Below the pieces are notes generated by a model that saw nothing but the letters and a program-made list of their open reading frames with translations, searched no databases and was not told where the DNA came from. This document shows, piece by piece, positions 13,930 to 14,918 of a stretch of DNA of 14,918 nucleotides. Positions within the stretch are counted from its first letter, which is position 1. The number at the start of each line of letters is the position of its first letter. Source of the DNA: Demequinaceae bacterium UBA4004 (lineage in GTDB: Bacteria > Actinomycetota > Actinomycetes > Actinomycetales > Demequinaceae); contig DGBM01000048.1 of assembly GCA_002384765.1 (NCBI GenBank), positions 1 to 14,918 on the forward strand, written 5' to 3'. The position numbers were made by a program, and so were the translations under genes.

Positions 13930-14918
13930 TCAGCAGCCGAGGCTGCGAGCGATGACCAGGTGCTGGATCTCGTTGGAGCCTTCGCCGATCTCGAGGATCT
14001 TCGCGTCGCAGTAGAACCGCGCCACAGGCTGCTCCATCATGTAGCCATAGCCACCGTGGATCTGGACGGCCTCGGACGCCGCCGCGACAGCGACCCGGCT
14101 GGCCTTCATCTTGGCGATCGCCGCCGCCTGACCGAAGGGCTTACCGGCGTCACGCAGGGACGCGGCCTTGTAGGTGAGCAGGCGAGCCGCCTCCACCTCG
14201 GCGGCGATGTCGGCCAGCTTGAACTGGATCGCCTGGTGCTTGGAGATCGGCGTTCCGAACTGCACCCGCTTCTTCGCGTAATCCAGCGCCATCTCGAGCA
14301 CCGCCTGGCCCAGGCTGACCGAGAGCGCTGCGATCGAGATCCGTCCAACCTCGAGTGTCTTGAGGAACTGGCCCAGGCCCCGGCCGGGGTCGCCGAGGAC
14401 ACGGTCGTCGGGCACCTCCACGCCGTCGAATGCCAGCGGTCGGGTGTCGAGTGCACGCCACCCGATGCCGCGCAGCTTCTTGCCGATGGTGAAGCCCGGC
14501 GAGTCCCGCTCGATGATGAAGTTGCCGTAGCGCTCGCGACCGTCGGCGCCCTTGCCGACCCGCGCAAGCACGACGGTCCCCCAGCTCATCTCGGTGCCGG
14601 CGTTGGAGATGAACATCTTGTTGCCGGTCACCTCCCAGTGGTCGCCGACCCGCTCGGCCTTCGTGCGGATCGCAGCCGCGTCCGATCCGGCGTCCGGCTC
14701 GGTCAGTCCGAAGGAGCCGAGCGCCTCACCCTGCGCGAGTGGAACGAGCCAACGTTCCCGCTGCTCGGGCGTGCCGAACGTCGCCAGCGGCAGACTGCCG
14801 ATGGTCATGTGCGCCTGCCAGGCCGCGGCGATCGACTGGTCGGCCCGGCCGATCTGCTCCATTGCCGCGACGAAGCCGATGGTGGAGACGTCGGTGCCGC
14901 CGTACTCCTCCGGCACGA
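13930..14918 (-). CDS. Acyl-CoA dehydrogenase, partial at window edge
   Basis: The 3' part, about 329 codons of a typical 380-390, of an FAD-dependent acyl-CoA dehydrogenase, which makes the 2,3-enoyl-CoA and passes electrons to ETF. The frame is open to the right edge (the first residues, VPEEYGGTD, belong to the N-terminal helical domain), so the start is outside. Seen are the middle-domain motif FGLTEPDAGSDAAAIRT, WEVTGNKMFISNAG, the C-terminal dimer/FAD motifs RVQFGTPISKHQAIQFKLAD and QIHGGYGYMMEQPVARFYCD, and the catalytic glutamate in EIGEGSNEIQHLVIAR (the E of GEGS). The style is that of short/branched-chain acyl-CoA dehydrogenases, but chain length cannot be set. It is convergent with the thiolase and shares its terminator. 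With the hydratase, an SDR and the thiolase it would complete a beta-oxidation-type spiral. Confidence 0.92.
   Translation of the reverse strand, partial: VPEEYGGTDVSTIGFVAAMEQIGRADQSIAAAWQAHMTIGSLPLATFGTPEQRERWLVPLAQGEALGSFGLTEPDAGSDAAAIRTKAERVGDHWEVTGNKMFISNAGTEMSWGTVVLARVGKGADGRERYGNFIIERDSPGFTIGKKLRGIGWRALDTRPLAFDGVEVPDDRVLGDPGRGLGQFLKTLEVGRISIAALSVSLGQAVLEMALDYAKKRVQFGTPISKHQAIQFKLADIAAEVEAARLLTYKAASLRDAGKPFGQAAAIAKMKASRVAVAAASEAVQIHGGYGYMMEQPVARFYCDAKILEIGEGSNEIQHLVIARSLGC

Noticed and set aside
1..14918. CRISPR array, tRNA, rRNA, riboswitch or attachment site
   Set aside because: No regularly spaced repeats, tRNA cloverleaf with conserved T-loop, rRNA segments or integrase-linked direct repeats were seen on reading both strands. 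Long dispersed repeats other than the thiolase paralogues were not found by eye.

Overview
The window is GC-rich throughout, with strongly G/C-biased third codon positions and long antisense open frames. It carries a catabolic acyl-CoA gene set typical of an actinomycete (Nocardioides, Pseudonocardia, Rhodococcus or Mycobacterium type). No rRNA or tRNA gene or other taxonomic marker is present, so the genus cannot be fixed. Every recognisable gene belongs to CoA-thioester or alcohol/aldehyde metabolism: two acyl-CoA ligases, an acyl-CoA dehydrogenase, an enoyl-CoA hydratase, two short-chain dehydrogenases, three thiolase-type genes (one intact), a fused 2-oxoacid dehydrogenase E1, a metallo-beta-lactamase-fold hydrolase and an aldehyde dehydrogenase remnant.

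Layout. Positions 1-1370 (minus strand) hold the decayed C-terminus of an aldehyde dehydrogenase and a frameshifted thiolase that is a paralogue of the intact one at 12684-13850. A short-chain dehydrogenase (plus strand) starts at about 1447. It is followed by a probable terminator and then by a multi-frame remnant of an IS5-family transposase (about 2638-3187). An intact two-gene operon follows on the plus strand: acyl-CoA ligase (3257-4951) overlapping by 8 nt with a metallo-hydrolase (4944-6008). Next comes a second, different dead thiolase (6127-6850, minus), internally deleted and joined to unrelated sequence. From 12426 down to 6975 runs a minus-strand operon: damaged ligase, alpha/beta-fused E1, SDR, enoyl-CoA hydratase. 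An intact thiolase-like gene is divergent from this operon (12684-13850, plus). It ends at a perfect 19-bp hairpin shared with a convergent acyl-CoA dehydrogenase that runs off the right edge.

How it fits together (inference). A carboxylic acid would be activated by a ligase, oxidised and hydrated by the acyl-CoA dehydrogenase and enoyl-CoA hydratase, oxidised again by an SDR and cleaved by the thiolase-like enzyme. The fused E1 would handle a 2-oxo acid or acetoin-like intermediate. No E2/E3 gene and no regulator lie in the window.

The most interesting non-coding signal is a repeated, partly palindromic site of about 20 bp (core ATCGRTCNATCAATCA). It lies 10-12 nt upstream of the start codons of the intact ligase, the intact thiolase and the dead thiolase, and occurs once more as an orphan at 6115-6134. 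It looks like the operator of a regulator encoded elsewhere that controls these promoters, at least one of which appears leaderless. The left half of the window and the second ligase are full of frameshifts, so the locus looks like a duplicated catabolic region in mid-decay.
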